DNA from: Ancylobacter pratisalsi
GTDB lineage: Bacteria > Pseudomonadota > Alphaproteobacteria > Rhizobiales > Xanthobacteraceae
Length of the DNA: 64,000 nt
NCBI RefSeq assembly: GCF_010669125.1
Contig: NZ_CP048630.1
Span: forward strand, 2,306,001 to 2,370,000
Direction of reading: 5' to 3'
Part shown: positions 25,891 through 36,139 of the stretch, piece after piece
Position numbering within the stretch: position 1 is the stretch's first letter
How the letters are laid out: every line of letters starts with the position of its first letter
Translations under genes and position numbers: made by a program
The notes under the pieces: model-generated
Seen by the model: the letters and a program-made list of their open reading frames with translations, nothing else
What the model was told of the DNA's origin: nothing
Databases searched by the model: none

Positions 25891-26301
25891 ATGCACCGGC
25901 TCGTCAAGCGCAAAGACTTTCTGGCCGCAGCCGCCGGGCTGCGCGCCAACGCAGGGCCGCTGCTGTTGCAGGCCCGCGACCGCGCGGACGAAGCTGCGCC
26001 GCGCATTGGACTGACCGTCACGAAAAAACACGGCAACGCCGTGGAGCGTAACCGCATTCGTCGGCGCCTGCGCGCCGCTGTGCGTGACGCCTTGCCGCGC
26101 GCGGGACGGGCGGGTTTCGACTATGTGATAGTCGCCCGCCGCGCCGCACTCGCTGCGCCCTTCATCGATCTCGTAAACGACATAGAGCGGGGCATCGCCC
26201 GGCTTCACTCAGGAAGCCGGCGCAAGCCCAGGCTCGCGACGTCAGACATGGCACCGCCGCCCGACCCGGCGTCGACGGAGAGAACTGCCCATGACCAGTG
26301 A
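25891..26301 (+). CDS. rnpA: ribonuclease P protein component
   Basis: Binds the RNase P RNA and helps it remove 5' leaders from pre-tRNAs. The RNR signature is visible as KKHGNAVERNRIRRRLRAAVR around residues 45-65, with the FxYVIVAR strand later. Its 136 residues include a C-terminal extension of about 25 residues. It lies 62 bp after rpmH and overlaps yidC by 11 bp. The small yidD gene often found between rnpA and yidC is absent here. Confidence 0.96.
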   Translation: MHRLVKRKDFLAAAAGLRANAGPLLLQARDRADEAAPRIGLTVTKKHGNAVERNRIRRRLRAAVRDALPRAGRAGFDYVIVARRAALAAPFIDLVNDIERGIARLHSGSRRKPRLATSDMAPPPDPASTERTAHDQ

Positions 26302-28108
26302 AAACCGCAACATGATCGTCGCCATCGTCTTGTCGATGGCGGTGCTGATCGCCTGGCAGTTTTTCTCCGGCGTCCCCCAGATGGAGGCGCAGCGCCAGCA
26401 GCAGGCCCAGGAGCAGACAGCCCAGCAGGCGGCCCAGCCGGGCGCCCAGTCTGCCGCCCCCGCGCCGGGAACTGTCGCCCCCGCCCCCGCGGCTCTGCCG
26501 CCGAAGGCGATGACCCGTGCCGAAGCGCTGGCCCGCTCGCCGCGCGTCGCCATCGACACCCCGCGCGTCATCGGTTCGGTGTCGCTGAAGGGCGGGCGCG
26601 TCGACGACCTTTCGCTGAAGGATTATCGGGAGACGGTGGACCCCACCAGCCCGATCATCGTGCTGCTCTCGCCCTCGGGCGGGCCGAACCCGTTCTACGC
26701 CGAATTCGGCTGGGTGCCGGGCGCCGGCTCGAACGTGAAGGTGCCGGGCTCCGACACGGTCTGGACCGCCCCCGAAGGCGCCACGCTGACGCCGACCACG
26801 CCGCTGGTGCTGAGCTACGACAATGGCGAGGGCCTGACCTTCCTGCGCACCATCTCGATCGACGAGAACTACATGTTCCATGTGGTCGACGAGGTGGACA
26901 ACGCGACCGGCGAGCAGATCGCGCTGCATCCCTATGCGCTGGTCTCGCGCCACGGCACGCCGCACACGCTGGGCTACTACATCCTGCATGAAGGCCTGAT
27001 CGGGGTGACCACCGACGGCGGCCTGCACGAGATCAAGTACAAGGACATTGCCGAGAAGAAGAGCCAGACCTTCCCCTCTGTCGGCGGCTGGCTCGGCATC
27101 ACCGACAAGTACTGGGCGGCGACCGTCATTCCCGGTTCGGAAGAAAAGGTGCAGGCGCGCTTCTCCGCGACGCAGACCGGCAATGACCTGATCTACCAGA
27201 CCGACTTCCTGGGCGATGCCGTCACGGTGGCGCCCGGCGCCAAGGCGACCACGGACGGGCGCCTGTTCGCCGGCGCCAAGGTGGTGCGCGTGGTGGATGG
27301 CTACCAGAAGCAGTACAACATCGACCGCTTCGACCTGCTGATCGACTGGGGCTGGTTCTATTTCATTACCAAGCCGATGTTCATCGTCATCGACTGGATC
27401 TATCACCTGGTCGGCAATTTCGGCCTCGCGATCCTGGCCGTGACGGTGCTGGTGAAGCTGATCTTCTTCCCGCTCGCCAACAAGAGCTACGCCTCGATGG
27501 CGAAGATGAAGGCGGTGCAGCCGGAGATCCAGGGCCTGCGCGAGCGCTATGGCGACGACAAGGTCAAGCTCCAGCAGGCGATGATGGAGATCTACAAGAA
27601 GGAGAAGATCAACCCGGTGGCCGGCTGCCTGCCGATCGTGATCCAGATCCCGGTGTTCTTCTCCCTCTACAAGGTGCTGTTCGTCACCATCGAAATGCGG
27701 CACGCGCCGTTCTTCGGCTGGATCAAGGACCTCTCGGCCCCCGATCCGACGACGATCTTCAACCTGTTCGGCCTCATTCCCTGGGACCCGGCGACGGTGC
27801 CGGTGATCGGGCACTTCCTGATGCTTGGCGTGTGGCCGATCATCATGGGTTGCACCATGTGGGCGCAGATGAAGCTGAACCCCGCCCCGCCGGATCCGAC
27901 CCAGAAGATGATCTTCGACTGGATGCCGCTGATCTTTACCTTCATGCTGGCCGGCTTCGCCTCGGGCCTGGTGATCTACTGGGCGTGGAACAACACGCTC
28001 TCGGTGATCCAGCAGTCGATCATCATGCGCAAGAATGGCGTGAAGGTTGAATTGTGGGGCAATCTCAAGAGCATGTTCGTCCGCGACAAGAAACCAAAAG
28101 CGGGATAG
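26291..28108 (+). CDS. yidC: membrane protein insertase YidC
   Basis: Inserts and folds inner-membrane proteins with or without SecYEG. The 605-residue protein has the Gram-negative layout: an N-terminal helix (residues 7-25), a Gln/Ala/Pro-rich linker, and a large periplasmic P1 domain (about 80-350). The conserved five-helix core includes the hydrophilic-groove segment, the coiled cytoplasmic hairpin EIQGLRERYGDDKVKLQQAMM, GCLPIVIQIPVFFSLYKVLF and a last helix VIYWAWNNTLSVIQQ. Its start overlaps rnpA, so translation is probably coupled. Confidence 0.97.
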   Translation: MTSENRNMIVAIVLSMAVLIAWQFFSGVPQMEAQRQQQAQEQTAQQAAQPGAQSAAPAPGTVAPAPAALPPKAMTRAEALARSPRVAIDTPRVIGSVSLKGGRVDDLSLKDYRETVDPTSPIIVLLSPSGGPNPFYAEFGWVPGAGSNVKVPGSDTVWTAPEGATLTPTTPLVLSYDNGEGLTFLRTISIDENYMFHVVDEVDNATGEQIALHPYALVSRHGTPHTLGYYILHEGLIGVTTDGGLHEIKYKDIAEKKSQTFPSVGGWLGITDKYWAATVIPGSEEKVQARFSATQTGNDLIYQTDFLGDAVTVAPGAKATTDGRLFAGAKVVRVVDGYQKQYNIDRFDLLIDWGWFYFITKPMFIVIDWIYHLVGNFGLAILAVTVLVKLIFFPLANKSYASMAKMKAVQPEIQGLRERYGDDKVKLQQAMMEIYKKEKINPVAGCLPIVIQIPVFFSLYKVLFVTIEMRHAPFFGWIKDLSAPDPTTIFNLFGLIPWDPATVPVIGHFLMLGVWPIIMGCTMWAQMKLNPAPPDPTQKMIFDWMPLIFTFMLAGFASGLVIYWAWNNTLSVIQQSIIMRKNGVKVELWGNLKSMFVRDKKPKAG

Positions 28109-28146
28109 CGACCGCGCCCCGCGCGCGGACGGGCTGACGGGATATG

Positions 28147-28181
28147 GCGGCGGGGACGGCCCAGGGGGCGGTCCCCGCCGC
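28147..28181 (+). terminator. strong GC hairpin between yidC and engB
   Basis: GCGGCGGGGAC (28147-28157) and GTCCCCGCCGC (28171-28181) are perfect complements around a 13-nt loop, 39 bp after the yidC stop. No T-run follows, so it is not a classic intrinsic terminator. It may be a partial terminator, an mRNA 3' stabiliser or a processing site separating yidC from engB. Confidence 0.45.
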
Positions 28182-28246
28182 GCTCGTTTCGGCCCGTGCG
28201 CACGCTTCGTCTTGCGGAACCGGCCGGGCCGGACGATAAGCGGTGG

Positions 28247-28900
28247 ATGAACGAGACCGATATGTCAGACGAACTGATCGAGGCCGGGCGCAAGCTCTTC
28301 GCCGGCGATTGGCAATTCCTCGCCGCCGCCCCGTCGATCCCGACCCTGCCGCCGATGCAGGGCATCGAGATCGCGCTGGCCGGGCGCTCCAATGTGGGCA
28401 AGTCGAGCCTGGTCAATGCGCTGACCGGGCGCAAGGCGCTGGCGCGGACCTCGGTGACGCCGGGACGTACGCAGGAGCTGATCTTCTTCCGCCTCGGCCC
28501 GCAGCTGACGCTGGTGGACATGCCCGGCTACGGCTTTGCCAAGGCGCCGAAGGACAAGGTCGACGCCTGGACCGAGTTGGTCCACGCCTTCCTGCGGGGG
28601 CGGGCGAATCTGGCGCGGGTGTTCGTGCTGATCGATTCCCGCCACGGACTGAAGCCGATCGACACCGACATGCTGGACGGGCTCGACCGGGCGGCGTGCT
28701 CCTATGCCATCGTGCTGACCAAGGCCGACCAGCTCAGGCCGCCGGCGCTGGCGGAGCGCATCGCCGAGACCGAGGCCGCGCTGATTCGCCGGCCGGCGGC
28801 ATTCCCCACCGTGTTCGCGACCTCCAGCCGCGAGGGCACCGGCATCGCCGATCTGCGTGCGGCGGTGGTGCGGCTGATGGCCGAGCGCGGCGCGAGCTGA
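28247..28900 (+). CDS. engB: ribosome biogenesis GTPase EngB (YihA/YsxC)
   Basis: A small GTPase required for assembly of the large ribosomal subunit and division. All G boxes are present: G1 GRSNVGKSSLVNAL, G2 threonine in TPGRTQ, G3 DMPGYGFAKAP, G4 TKAD and G5 SSREG. The ATG at 28247 gives 217 residues; ATG 28262 is a possible alternative, and the upstream extension from 28196 has no family similarity. It lies downstream of yidC as in many alphaproteobacteria. Confidence 0.95.
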   Translation: MNETDMSDELIEAGRKLFAGDWQFLAAAPSIPTLPPMQGIEIALAGRSNVGKSSLVNALTGRKALARTSVTPGRTQELIFFRLGPQLTLVDMPGYGFAKAPKDKVDAWTELVHAFLRGRANLARVFVLIDSRHGLKPIDTDMLDGLDRAACSYAIVLTKADQLRPPALAERIAETEAALIRRPAAFPTVFATSSREGTGIADLRAAVVRLMAERGAS

Positions 28901-28936
28901 GCGGGCGGCGCGGCGGATCCGCCATCGCTGTATATA

Positions 28937-28949
28937 TTACGTAACGTAA
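28937..28949. repeat. short palindrome TTACGTAACGTAA
   Basis: A perfect 13-bp odd palindrome in an AT-rich patch between the convergent ends of engB and the XRE gene. Its core CGTAACGTA is shared with the palindrome upstream of the tetR gene at 56 kb. It has no obvious promoter next to it, so a regulatory role is uncertain. Confidence 0.4.
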
Positions 28950-29108
28950 AGTTGACGGGAATCCCGCGCCCTGTGGCGGTCTCCCGCCGCGAGCGGGGGC
29001 AATTCGGGCCCACGCGTCGTGGCGTGGGGGCCGGGCACGCAGGCGGCTGCGCGAATCGCTGCCGGCCGGCGAAACAGCGGGCCGCGCGGCAGGGCGCCGA
29101 GCGCCGGG

Positions 29109-29435
29109 TCAAACGTCGTTGGCGGAGCTGAGCTGCTCGCTGGGAATGTAGCCGCCCTTCTGGCTCAGGCGCAGGCCGCGCCCGCCGCCGGAGCTGGGCT
29201 CGCCGGATCCGAGGAACTCGATGCCGGCTTCCTCGAAGGTGCGGCGCAGGCGCTCCGCCTCGCCCGGATCGCGGTCGGTGCCGGGCTCGCGGCCCTGTTC
29301 GAACGCCTCCAGCCACGCCGCCGTCACATGGGCGCGTCCGGCAAGCTCCTCCTGGCTCCAATTCAGCATGGCACGCGCGGCGCGGCACTGGGCCGGGTCA
29401 AGGGTGAGATTGGCGGGAAAGCTGGTTTCATCCAT
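29109..29435 (-). CDS. small XRE-type helix-turn-helix protein
   Basis: A 108-residue protein with a Cro/C1-type helix-turn-helix in its first half (AMLNWSQEELAGRAHVTAAWLEAFEQGRE) and RLRRTFEEAGIEFL, the common tail of short alphaproteobacterial XRE regulators. The last 35 residues contain SGGGRG and look flexible. It lies 65 bp downstream of ptsN in the same direction and may be co-transcribed. Target unknown. Confidence 0.8.
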   Translation of the reverse strand: MDETSFPANLTLDPAQCRAARAMLNWSQEELAGRAHVTAAWLEAFEQGREPGTDRDPGEAERLRRTFEEAGIEFLGSGEPSSGGGRGLRLSQKGGYIPSEQLSSANDV

Positions 29436-29500
29436 GTGGGGCGTTCCTGAGAGCCTTCCTGGGCGGTTCCCGCCGGGAGTTGGCGCACGCGGCGCGGAGC

Positions 29501-29965
29501 TCAGGCGGCGTCGGTCGCCGCCTCTCCGGTGAGGATGGAATAGATCGTGCTGGCTTCGCGCGAGGTGCGCAGCTTTCGCGCCACCTCCGGATCGCGCAGC
29601 AGGCGTGCGACGCGGGCCAGTGCCTTGAGGTGGTCGGCGCCCGCCGCTTCCGGGGCGAGCAGCAGGAAGATGAGATCCACCGGCTCGCCGTCCAGCGCCT
29701 CGAAATCGACCGGCTTCTCCAGCCGGGCGAACATGCCGAACAGCCGGTCCATCTTGGCCAGCTTGCCGTGGGGAATCGCGATGCCGCTGCCGACCCCCGT
29801 GGAGCCGAGACGCTCACGCTGGTTCAGCGTCTCGAAAATCTCGCGCTCGTCCCGCTTCAGTATCTCCGCGGCATGGGCCGCCAGTTCCTGAAGCGCCTGC
29901 TTCTTGCTGGCTACCCGAAGGGCGGGGAAAACGGCAGACAACGCCAGAATGTCATTCAGCGCCAT
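29501..29965 (-). CDS. ptsN: nitrogen-regulatory PTS protein EIIA(Ntr)
   Basis: A 154-residue PTS EIIA domain of the fructose/mannitol class. The phosphorylated histidine is His66 in GVGSGIAIPHGK. It takes phosphate from NPr/EINtr and regulates potassium uptake, nitrogen and carbon functions by binding partners, not by sugar transport. It lies downstream of rpoN and hpf, the classical proteobacterial arrangement. Confidence 0.95.
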   Translation of the reverse strand: MALNDILALSAVFPALRVASKKQALQELAAHAAEILKRDEREIFETLNQRERLGSTGVGSGIAIPHGKLAKMDRLFGMFARLEKPVDFEALDGEPVDLIFLLLAPEAAGADHLKALARVARLLRDPEVARKLRTSREASTIYSILTGEAATDAA

Positions 29966-30047
29966 GGGAGAATCCGGATCGTGGCAGCGGGGCGTGGCGC
30001 GCGCACGGCTTTGCTCGCGCGCGCGCGCCGATCAGATCGGTGGCAGG

Positions 30048-30650
30048 TCAATGCACGTCATCCGCCTTGGCTGTGGCCGGCGGATCGACCCAGCCCACAT
30101 GGCCATCGGCGCGGCGGTAGACCACGTTGATGCGGCCATGGCCGGCATGGCGGAACACGATGGCGCTGGCGCCGGAGAAATCCAGCTCAAGCACCGCGTC
30201 GCTGACCGAGAACTGCGGCAGGTCGGCATTGGCTTCGCAGACCACGGTGGGGCTCCACCCGTCGAGATCCACCTCGTCGGTTTCCTCGTGGTCGGGAACG
30301 GAAAGCACGGTGAGCGGCATGCTCTCGGCGGCAAGGGTGATCGCCTCGCCATTGGGCGTGCGTCGCTTCACACGGCTCTTGTAGCGGCGCAGGCGCGACT
30401 CGATCCGCTCCACCGCCGCGTCGGCGCTGGAATAGGGATCCTGCGCGTCCGCATGGGCCTGCAGGATGGTGCCGCTGTCGAGATGCAGCGCGCAGTCGGA
30501 GCGATAGCCCGACCCTTCCCGCGCGACGGTGACATGGCCTGACCAGCCGCCGTCGAAGTACTTGCCCATGGCGCCGGCGACGCGGTCGGAGACCCGCTGT
30601 CGCAACGCTTCACCTACATCGAGATTTTTCCCAGAAACCCGCAGCGGCAT
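30048..30650 (-). CDS. hpf: ribosome hibernation promoting factor, long form
   Basis: A 200-residue protein with the RaiA/YfiA N-terminal fold (residues 1-100, MPLRVSGKNLDVGEALRQR) and the C-terminal dimerisation domain (about 135-195, AILVFRHAG-like strands). Long HPF dimerises 70S ribosomes into inactive 100S particles in stationary phase. The ATG at 30650 has GAGGAAC upstream; the longer frame adds a proline stretch without family similarity. The position after rpoN is conserved. Confidence 0.94.
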   Translation of the reverse strand: MPLRVSGKNLDVGEALRQRVSDRVAGAMGKYFDGGWSGHVTVAREGSGYRSDCALHLDSGTILQAHADAQDPYSSADAAVERIESRLRRYKSRVKRRTPNGEAITLAAESMPLTVLSVPDHEETDEVDLDGWSPTVVCEANADLPQFSVSDAVLELDFSGASAIVFRHAGHGRINVVYRRADGHVGWVDPPATAKADDVH

Positions 30651-30828
30651 CGTGACTAGTTCCTCTGCTGGAGCAGGTGGCGGTGGCATTCACGTAACAT
30701 GGCGCCCCGCAACCCGCCCGAACCCCCTACTTGCCCGGCCGGTGCTTAAAAGTGGTAGGAGCCGCGAGGGAAAGTGTCAACGAGGGCGGTGGATAGGTTC
30801 ATCGCCGCCCCGCTCAAAACCGCCGAGT

Positions 30829-32544
30829 TCAGCCCGCCGCCATGGCCGCCTGCTTCTCCCGGCGGCGCTGCACCGAGGAGGGAATGCGCATGGCTTCACG
30901 ATACTTGGCCACCGTGCGCCGGGCGATGTCGATGCCCGCTTCGCGCAGGAGTTGCACCAGCGTGTCGTCGGAGAGCACGCTGTCGGGCGACTCGGCATCG
31001 ATCATCTGCTTGATGCGGAAGCGCACCGATTCGGCCGAATGAGCCTCGCCGCCATCGGAGGAAGAGATCGACGAGGAGAAGAAGTACTTCATCTCGAAGA
31101 TGCCGCGGGGCGTGGCCATGTACTTGTTCGAGGTGACGCGCGAGACGGTGGATTCGTGCATGCCGATCGCGTCGGCCACCATGCGCAGGTTCAGCGGGCG
31201 CAGGTGCTGCACGCCAAGGGTGAGAAACGCGTCCTGCTGGCGCACGATCTCGATCGCGACCTTGAGGATGGTGCGCGCGCGCTGGTCCAGCGAGCGGGTC
31301 AGCCAGGTCGCGGTCTGCATGCAGTCGGTGAGGAAGGCCTTCTCGCGGTCGTTGCGCGTCGCCTTCTGCACCCGCGAGTAATAGGCCTGGTTCACCAGCA
31401 CGCGCGGCAGGGTGTCGGAGTTGAGCTCCACCAGCCAGTTGTCGGCGGTGCCGCGCACGAAGACATCGGGCACGATGGGCTGGATGACGCCGGAACCGAA
31501 GGCAAGACCGGGCTTGGGGTTGAGCCGGCGGATCTCGCTGACCATTTCGGCCAGATCCTCGTCATCGACGCCGCACACCCGCTTCAAGGTGCCGAACTCG
31601 CGCCGCGCCAGCAACTCCAGATGGCTCAGCAGCGCCGCCATGGCGGGGTCGTACCGGTTGCGTTCCTTGAGCTGGAGCGCGAGGCACTCCGACAGCGACC
31701 GCGCGCCGATGCCCGGCGGATCGAAGCTCTGGATCGTTTCCAGCACCCTCGCCACGGTCGCCATCGGCGCGCCGAGGCGCTCGGCCACCATGGACACTTC
31801 GCCCGATAGATAGCCGGCTTCGTCAATGAGATCGATGAGGTTGACGCCGATCAGACGCTCGGCGGGATCAAGGATGGCGAGCGAGAGCTGGGCTTCGAGA
31901 TGATCGGCGAGGGTGGTCTCGGTGGGGATGAAGGCTTCGAGATTGTAGCCCTCCTCATCGCGCCCCCCGCCGCCCACGCCCGCCCATTCGGAATAGGACG
32001 GGCCTTCGCCGGCCGGCACCGTGGGGGCGGCCGGCTCGCGGCCATTGTCGTCGGGGTAGATGTTCTCGAGGGTGGTGTCGAGCCGGTCCTCGATGGTGCT
32101 GCGGCTGGAATCGAGTCGTTCCTCCAGCCAGTCGGAATCGTCGCGTTCGGGCAGCGCGGCCTCATGGCCCTCGGTGCGGGCGTCGCCATCGCGGGTTTCC
32201 TGAGGATCGCGGAAATCCTGCGCGTCACGGAAATCCTGGGCGTCGCGAAGATCCTGCCCGTCGCGAAACTCCTGCGTCTCGCCGAATTCCTGGGTGCCGC
32301 TGGCTTCCTGGTTCTCGCGGCTGCCGCTGTCCTCGCCGGTGTCCGCCCCTGCCTCGGGTTCCTGCGTGCGCTCGCCATTCGGCTCGACCTGGCGCTCCAG
32401 CATCGGATTGCGCTCAAGCTCCGCCTCGACATAGGCCACCAGGTCGAGATTGGACAGCTGAAGCAGCTTGATGGCCTGCATCAGCTGCGGCGTCATCACC
32501 AGCGACTGGGTCTGGCGAAATTCGAGACGCGGACTCAGCGACAT
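30829..32544 (-). CDS. rpoN: RNA polymerase sigma-54 factor
   Basis: Directs RNA polymerase to -24/-12 promoters and needs enhancer-binding activators. Region I is the glutamine-rich N-terminus (LEFRQTQSLVMTPQLMQAIKLLQ). Region II is long and acidic (about residues 50-165), and the core-binding and DNA-binding domains follow. The RpoN box is visible as ARRTVAKYREAMRIPSS near the C-terminus. Residues 85-119 form a repetitive acidic segment (see the repeat entry) not expected from the family. It lies 52 bp after lptB in the same direction. Confidence 0.97.
   Translation of the reverse strand: MSLSPRLEFRQTQSLVMTPQLMQAIKLLQLSNLDLVAYVEAELERNPMLERQVEPNGERTQEPEAGADTGEDSGSRENQEASGTQEFGETQEFRDGQDLRDAQDFRDAQDFRDPQETRDGDARTEGHEAALPERDDSDWLEERLDSSRSTIEDRLDTTLENIYPDDNGREPAAPTVPAGEGPSYSEWAGVGGGGRDEEGYNLEAFIPTETTLADHLEAQLSLAILDPAERLIGVNLIDLIDEAGYLSGEVSMVAERLGAPMATVARVLETIQSFDPPGIGARSLSECLALQLKERNRYDPAMAALLSHLELLARREFGTLKRVCGVDDEDLAEMVSEIRRLNPKPGLAFGSGVIQPIVPDVFVRGTADNWLVELNSDTLPRVLVNQAYYSRVQKATRNDREKAFLTDCMQTATWLTRSLDQRARTILKVAIEIVRQQDAFLTLGVQHLRPLNLRMVADAIGMHESTVSRVTSNKYMATPRGIFEMKYFFSSSISSSDGGEAHSAESVRFRIKQMIDAESPDSVLSDDTLVQLLREAGIDIARRTVAKYREAMRIPSSVQRRREKQAAMAAG
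32188..32292 (-). repeat. imperfect 18-bp tandem repeats inside rpoN region II
   Basis: Residues 85-119 of sigma-54 repeat a hexapeptide like QDFRDA (QEFRDG, QDLRDA, QDFRDA, QDFRDP, QETRDG), encoded by about five imperfect 18-bp units. Region II of sigma-54 is naturally acidic and variable, so expansion here is probably tolerated. The repeat could change copy number by slippage. Confidence 0.8.
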
Positions 32545-32596
32545 GAAACGCGTTCTCCGGAGACGTCGAAGGGGACGATGGGCGGAGCGGCGGCCA

Positions 32597-33550
<954 letters not shown>

Positions 33551-33772
33551 GCGCACCTCCGTGGTATAACCCACTGACGAAGGTGATAGACGGTCCGGGC
33601 CAAGCTGGCAAATGTCTGATGCAAAAAGCGGGCCGAAAGGCGTTGCCGCGCTGTGCGCCAAGGGCTTGCGGCCTGCCGCGGGGGCGCCGCAGGCAGCTGC
33701 CGCGCGCCAAGTCGCCCGCGCCGGGTGCCGGCGGGAGGACCGCCGACGCCGGGCTATCCGCCGGGCCTGACG

Positions 33773-34504
33773 TCAGGGAGCCGGTTTGGACGAGGGGCGC
33801 GGCGCCGGCTTGGTTGCGGGTTTGGCCGCCGGCTTGGCGCCGGGGGCGTCCGTCTGCTTCATGCTGTTGGGCACCAGAAGGCTCTCGACCCGGCCGCCCT
33901 CGAAGCGCGAGGTGCCGGTGGTGAGATCCACGGTGAGCTTCTTGCCCCGGATGACGTTCGGTCCCTGGCTCAGCACCACCGGGTTCCCGGTCAGGGTGAT
34001 GGTGTTGGCCGCGGATTCGAACACGCCCTGGTCACCGGTGGCGGTCTGTTCCTTGGTGGTCACGACGACCGAGCCGTTGATTTCCAGACGCCGCACCGAG
34101 GAAGAGTTGATCGGGCTGCCGGAAGCCATGGCCGTGCTCTCGGAGGCCGCACCGCTTCCCTTGCCGTCGTAGAACACCACCAGCTCCTTGCAGCGCATGG
34201 TGGTGTCGCCCTGCTGGACCACGACATTGCCGCTGAAGATGGCCTGTTTTTCCTGATCGCGCACTTCGAGGCTGTTGGCGTCGATGCGGATCGGCTGGTC
34301 GCGATTGGTGGCGAAGCCCTGCAACGCGTTGGGCACGTTGCTGCCGCCCTGGGCGCCGGCCTGGTGGGGCGCGAGCGCGCCGAGCGCGGCCAGCAGGGCA
34401 AGGCCGCCAAGCGACAGGCGGAGCGAACGGGATAGGGCGACGTGCTGAAGGGACCTCATGAGAGCATGTCTATCCGCGCCGGCGCGGGCATTCAATGCCG
34501 TCAC
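33773..34504 (-). CDS. lptA: LPS transport periplasmic protein LptA
   Basis: A periplasmic bridge protein of the OstA/LptA fold. It has a signal peptide (hydrophobic LRLSLGGLALLAALGAL, then QAGAQ), then the beta-jellyroll (PIRIDANSLEVRDQEKQAIFSGNVVVQQGD). It ends in a low-complexity AKPAAKPATKPAPRP tail. Its ATG overlaps the lptC stop as ATGA. A later ATG (MRSLQ) could be the real start of the signal peptide. Confidence 0.92.
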   Translation of the reverse strand: MTALNARAGADRHALMRSLQHVALSRSLRLSLGGLALLAALGALAPHQAGAQGGSNVPNALQGFATNRDQPIRIDANSLEVRDQEKQAIFSGNVVVQQGDTTMRCKELVVFYDGKGSGAASESTAMASGSPINSSSVRRLEINGSVVVTTKEQTATGDQGVFESAANTITLTGNPVVLSQGPNVIRGKKLTVDLTTGTSRFEGGRVESLLVPNSMKQTDAPGAKPAAKPATKPAPRPSSKPAP

Positions 34505-35268
34505 GGCAAACCTCCGGCATTCGCGCCGCGCAGAACCGGCGCGGCGCTGCCGCTTGTGTCGCTCTTCTTGTCCTCACCGGGCGGGGGCATGCGGAAATCG
34601 AGCCGCACATGGCCGGTGAGCAGGGCGCGCGAGTCCTTCTGGGTCACTTCCATGCGATCCGCGGTCAGCTTGCCGTCCAGATAGGTCAGCACCACCGGGT
34701 GCTCGGAAACCATCCGCCCGCCCTGTATGTCGATGGCGGCTTCCTTGAGCTGGCCGCTATAGCCGGCCGAGGTGTCGAAGCGCACGCCGTCGGCGAGCAC
34801 CAGCTGCTCGGTCTTGGTGTCGTAGCGGCCGGTGCTGGCGGTGAGGCTGGCCCAGCCCTTGTCGGCCAGCTCCAGCTTGGCCTCGATCGTATTGAGGTCG
34901 ATCTGGTTGGGCTGGGTGAGGTCCTGCGTCGCCGATTTCGCCGAGACGTCGTACCCGCGATTGTCCGCCGTGAAGCCGTGAAGGCGCGGCAGTTCCATCA
35001 TCACCTGGGTGCCCGACAGCGAGACGCGGCCCAGTTCGAAGGGCAGGTCGACCGCGAGGCGGAAGGGATTGAGATAGTTGGACAGGAAGACCGCGCCAAG
35101 CACGAGCAGCACGCCGACCGGAAGCGCCCAGCGGAAAAAGCGCACGAAGGAGCTATGGCGTCGCGCCACGCGGAATTCTTCCGCGCCACGACGCGCCGGG
35201 GCATGCCGGGCCTTCGGTCCTGACGCCACGGTGTCTTGGCGTGCAGGAGGTTCCACGTGTCGGTTCAT
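34501..35268 (-). CDS. lptC: LPS export protein LptC
   Basis: A bitopic inner-membrane protein that passes lipopolysaccharide from LptB2FG to LptA. It has a cytoplasmic N-terminus of about 45 residues, one helix (WALPVGVLLVLGAVFLSNYL), then a periplasmic OstA-like domain (YDVSAKSATQDLTQPNQIDL, LKEAAIDIQGGRMVSEHPV). The ATG at 35268 gives 255 residues. It is the first gene of lptC-lptA-lptB. Confidence 0.92.
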   Translation of the reverse strand: MNRHVEPPARQDTVASGPKARHAPARRGAEEFRVARRHSSFVRFFRWALPVGVLLVLGAVFLSNYLNPFRLAVDLPFELGRVSLSGTQVMMELPRLHGFTADNRGYDVSAKSATQDLTQPNQIDLNTIEAKLELADKGWASLTASTGRYDTKTEQLVLADGVRFDTSAGYSGQLKEAAIDIQGGRMVSEHPVVLTYLDGKLTADRMEVTQKDSRALLTGHVRLDFRMPPPGEDKKSDTSGSAAPVLRGANAGGLP

Positions 35269-35415
35269 GTTCTGTCGGCAAATCCCCGGCTCGGCCGACC
35301 CCCGATGCGGCCAGCGTGAAGATGGCGGCTTATGCCACCGCGTGCAAGCCGGGGATAGGTCGCGCGACAATGCGGCCGTGATGAGGGCCGGACGCGGCGG
35401 TGATAAGGACGCCGA

Positions 35416-36048
35416 TCAGCTATGTGAGAAGATGTCCTCGTCCGGCCAGCCGGCCAGATCGAGCTGGGCGCGGGTCGGGAGGAAAGCGAAGCACTGGTCC
35501 GCCAGTTCGGTGCGGTGCTCGCGTGCCAGCATGGCGGCAAGCTTCCTTTGCAGGGCATGCAGGTGGAGCACGTCCGAGGCCGCATAGAGCATCTGGGCGT
35601 CGCTGAGCTCTTCCGCCGCCCAGTCCGAACTCTGCTGCTGCTTGGACAGGTCGACGCCGAGCAGCTCGCGGGTGAGTTCCTTGAGCCCGTGGCGGTCGGT
35701 GTAGGTGCGGGTCAGGCGCGAGGCGATCTTGGTGCACCACACCGGCGCCACGGTGAGGCCGAACGTCTTGCCCAGCACCGCGACGTCGAAGCGCGCGAAA
35801 TGGAACAGCTTCACGATCGCGGGGTCGGTGAGCAGCGCCTCCAGGTTCGGCGCGCTGCCCGGCCCGGCGCCGGCGGGAATCTGCACGATGTCGGCGGTGC
35901 CGTCGCCCGGCGAGAGCTGGACCACACACAGCCGGTCGCGATGGGGATTGAGGCCCAGCGTCTCGGTGTCGATGGCCACGAAGGAGGTGGTCTCGGGCGT
36001 GTAGCGGGCGAGGTCGACCAGGTCGCCACGGTGCAGGCGGATGCTCAT
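35416..36048 (-). CDS. rnd: ribonuclease D-like 3'-5' exonuclease
   Basis: A DEDDy exonuclease domain alone (210 residues). The acidic motifs are AIDTETLGL (Asp, Glu), HFARFDVAVL (Asp) and YAASDVLHLHAL (Tyr, Asp). It lacks the C-terminal HRDC domains of E. coli RNase D, as is usual for the short alphaproteobacterial form upstream of lptC. It likely trims 3' ends of tRNA or other small RNAs. The ATG at 36048 is the first in line with the family N-terminus. Confidence 0.93.
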   Translation of the reverse strand: MSIRLHRGDLVDLARYTPETTSFVAIDTETLGLNPHRDRLCVVQLSPGDGTADIVQIPAGAGPGSAPNLEALLTDPAIVKLFHFARFDVAVLGKTFGLTVAPVWCTKIASRLTRTYTDRHGLKELTRELLGVDLSKQQQSSDWAAEELSDAQMLYAASDVLHLHALQRKLAAMLAREHRTELADQCFAFLPTRAQLDLAGWPDEDIFSHS

Positions 36049-36139
36049 TTCGGGCCCATTTTCCTTGAAGCGCCGCTCCTTAGCACCCGCCGGGGCGCGG
36101 GAGCAACCAGCGCGCGGGCGCTCCGCCCGCCGGGCGGTG

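Noticed and set aside
28937..28949. Promoter for an unrecognised gene between engB and the XRE gene
   Set aside because: The patch has TTGAC nearby, but both flanking genes converge on it and no supported reading frame follows in either direction.
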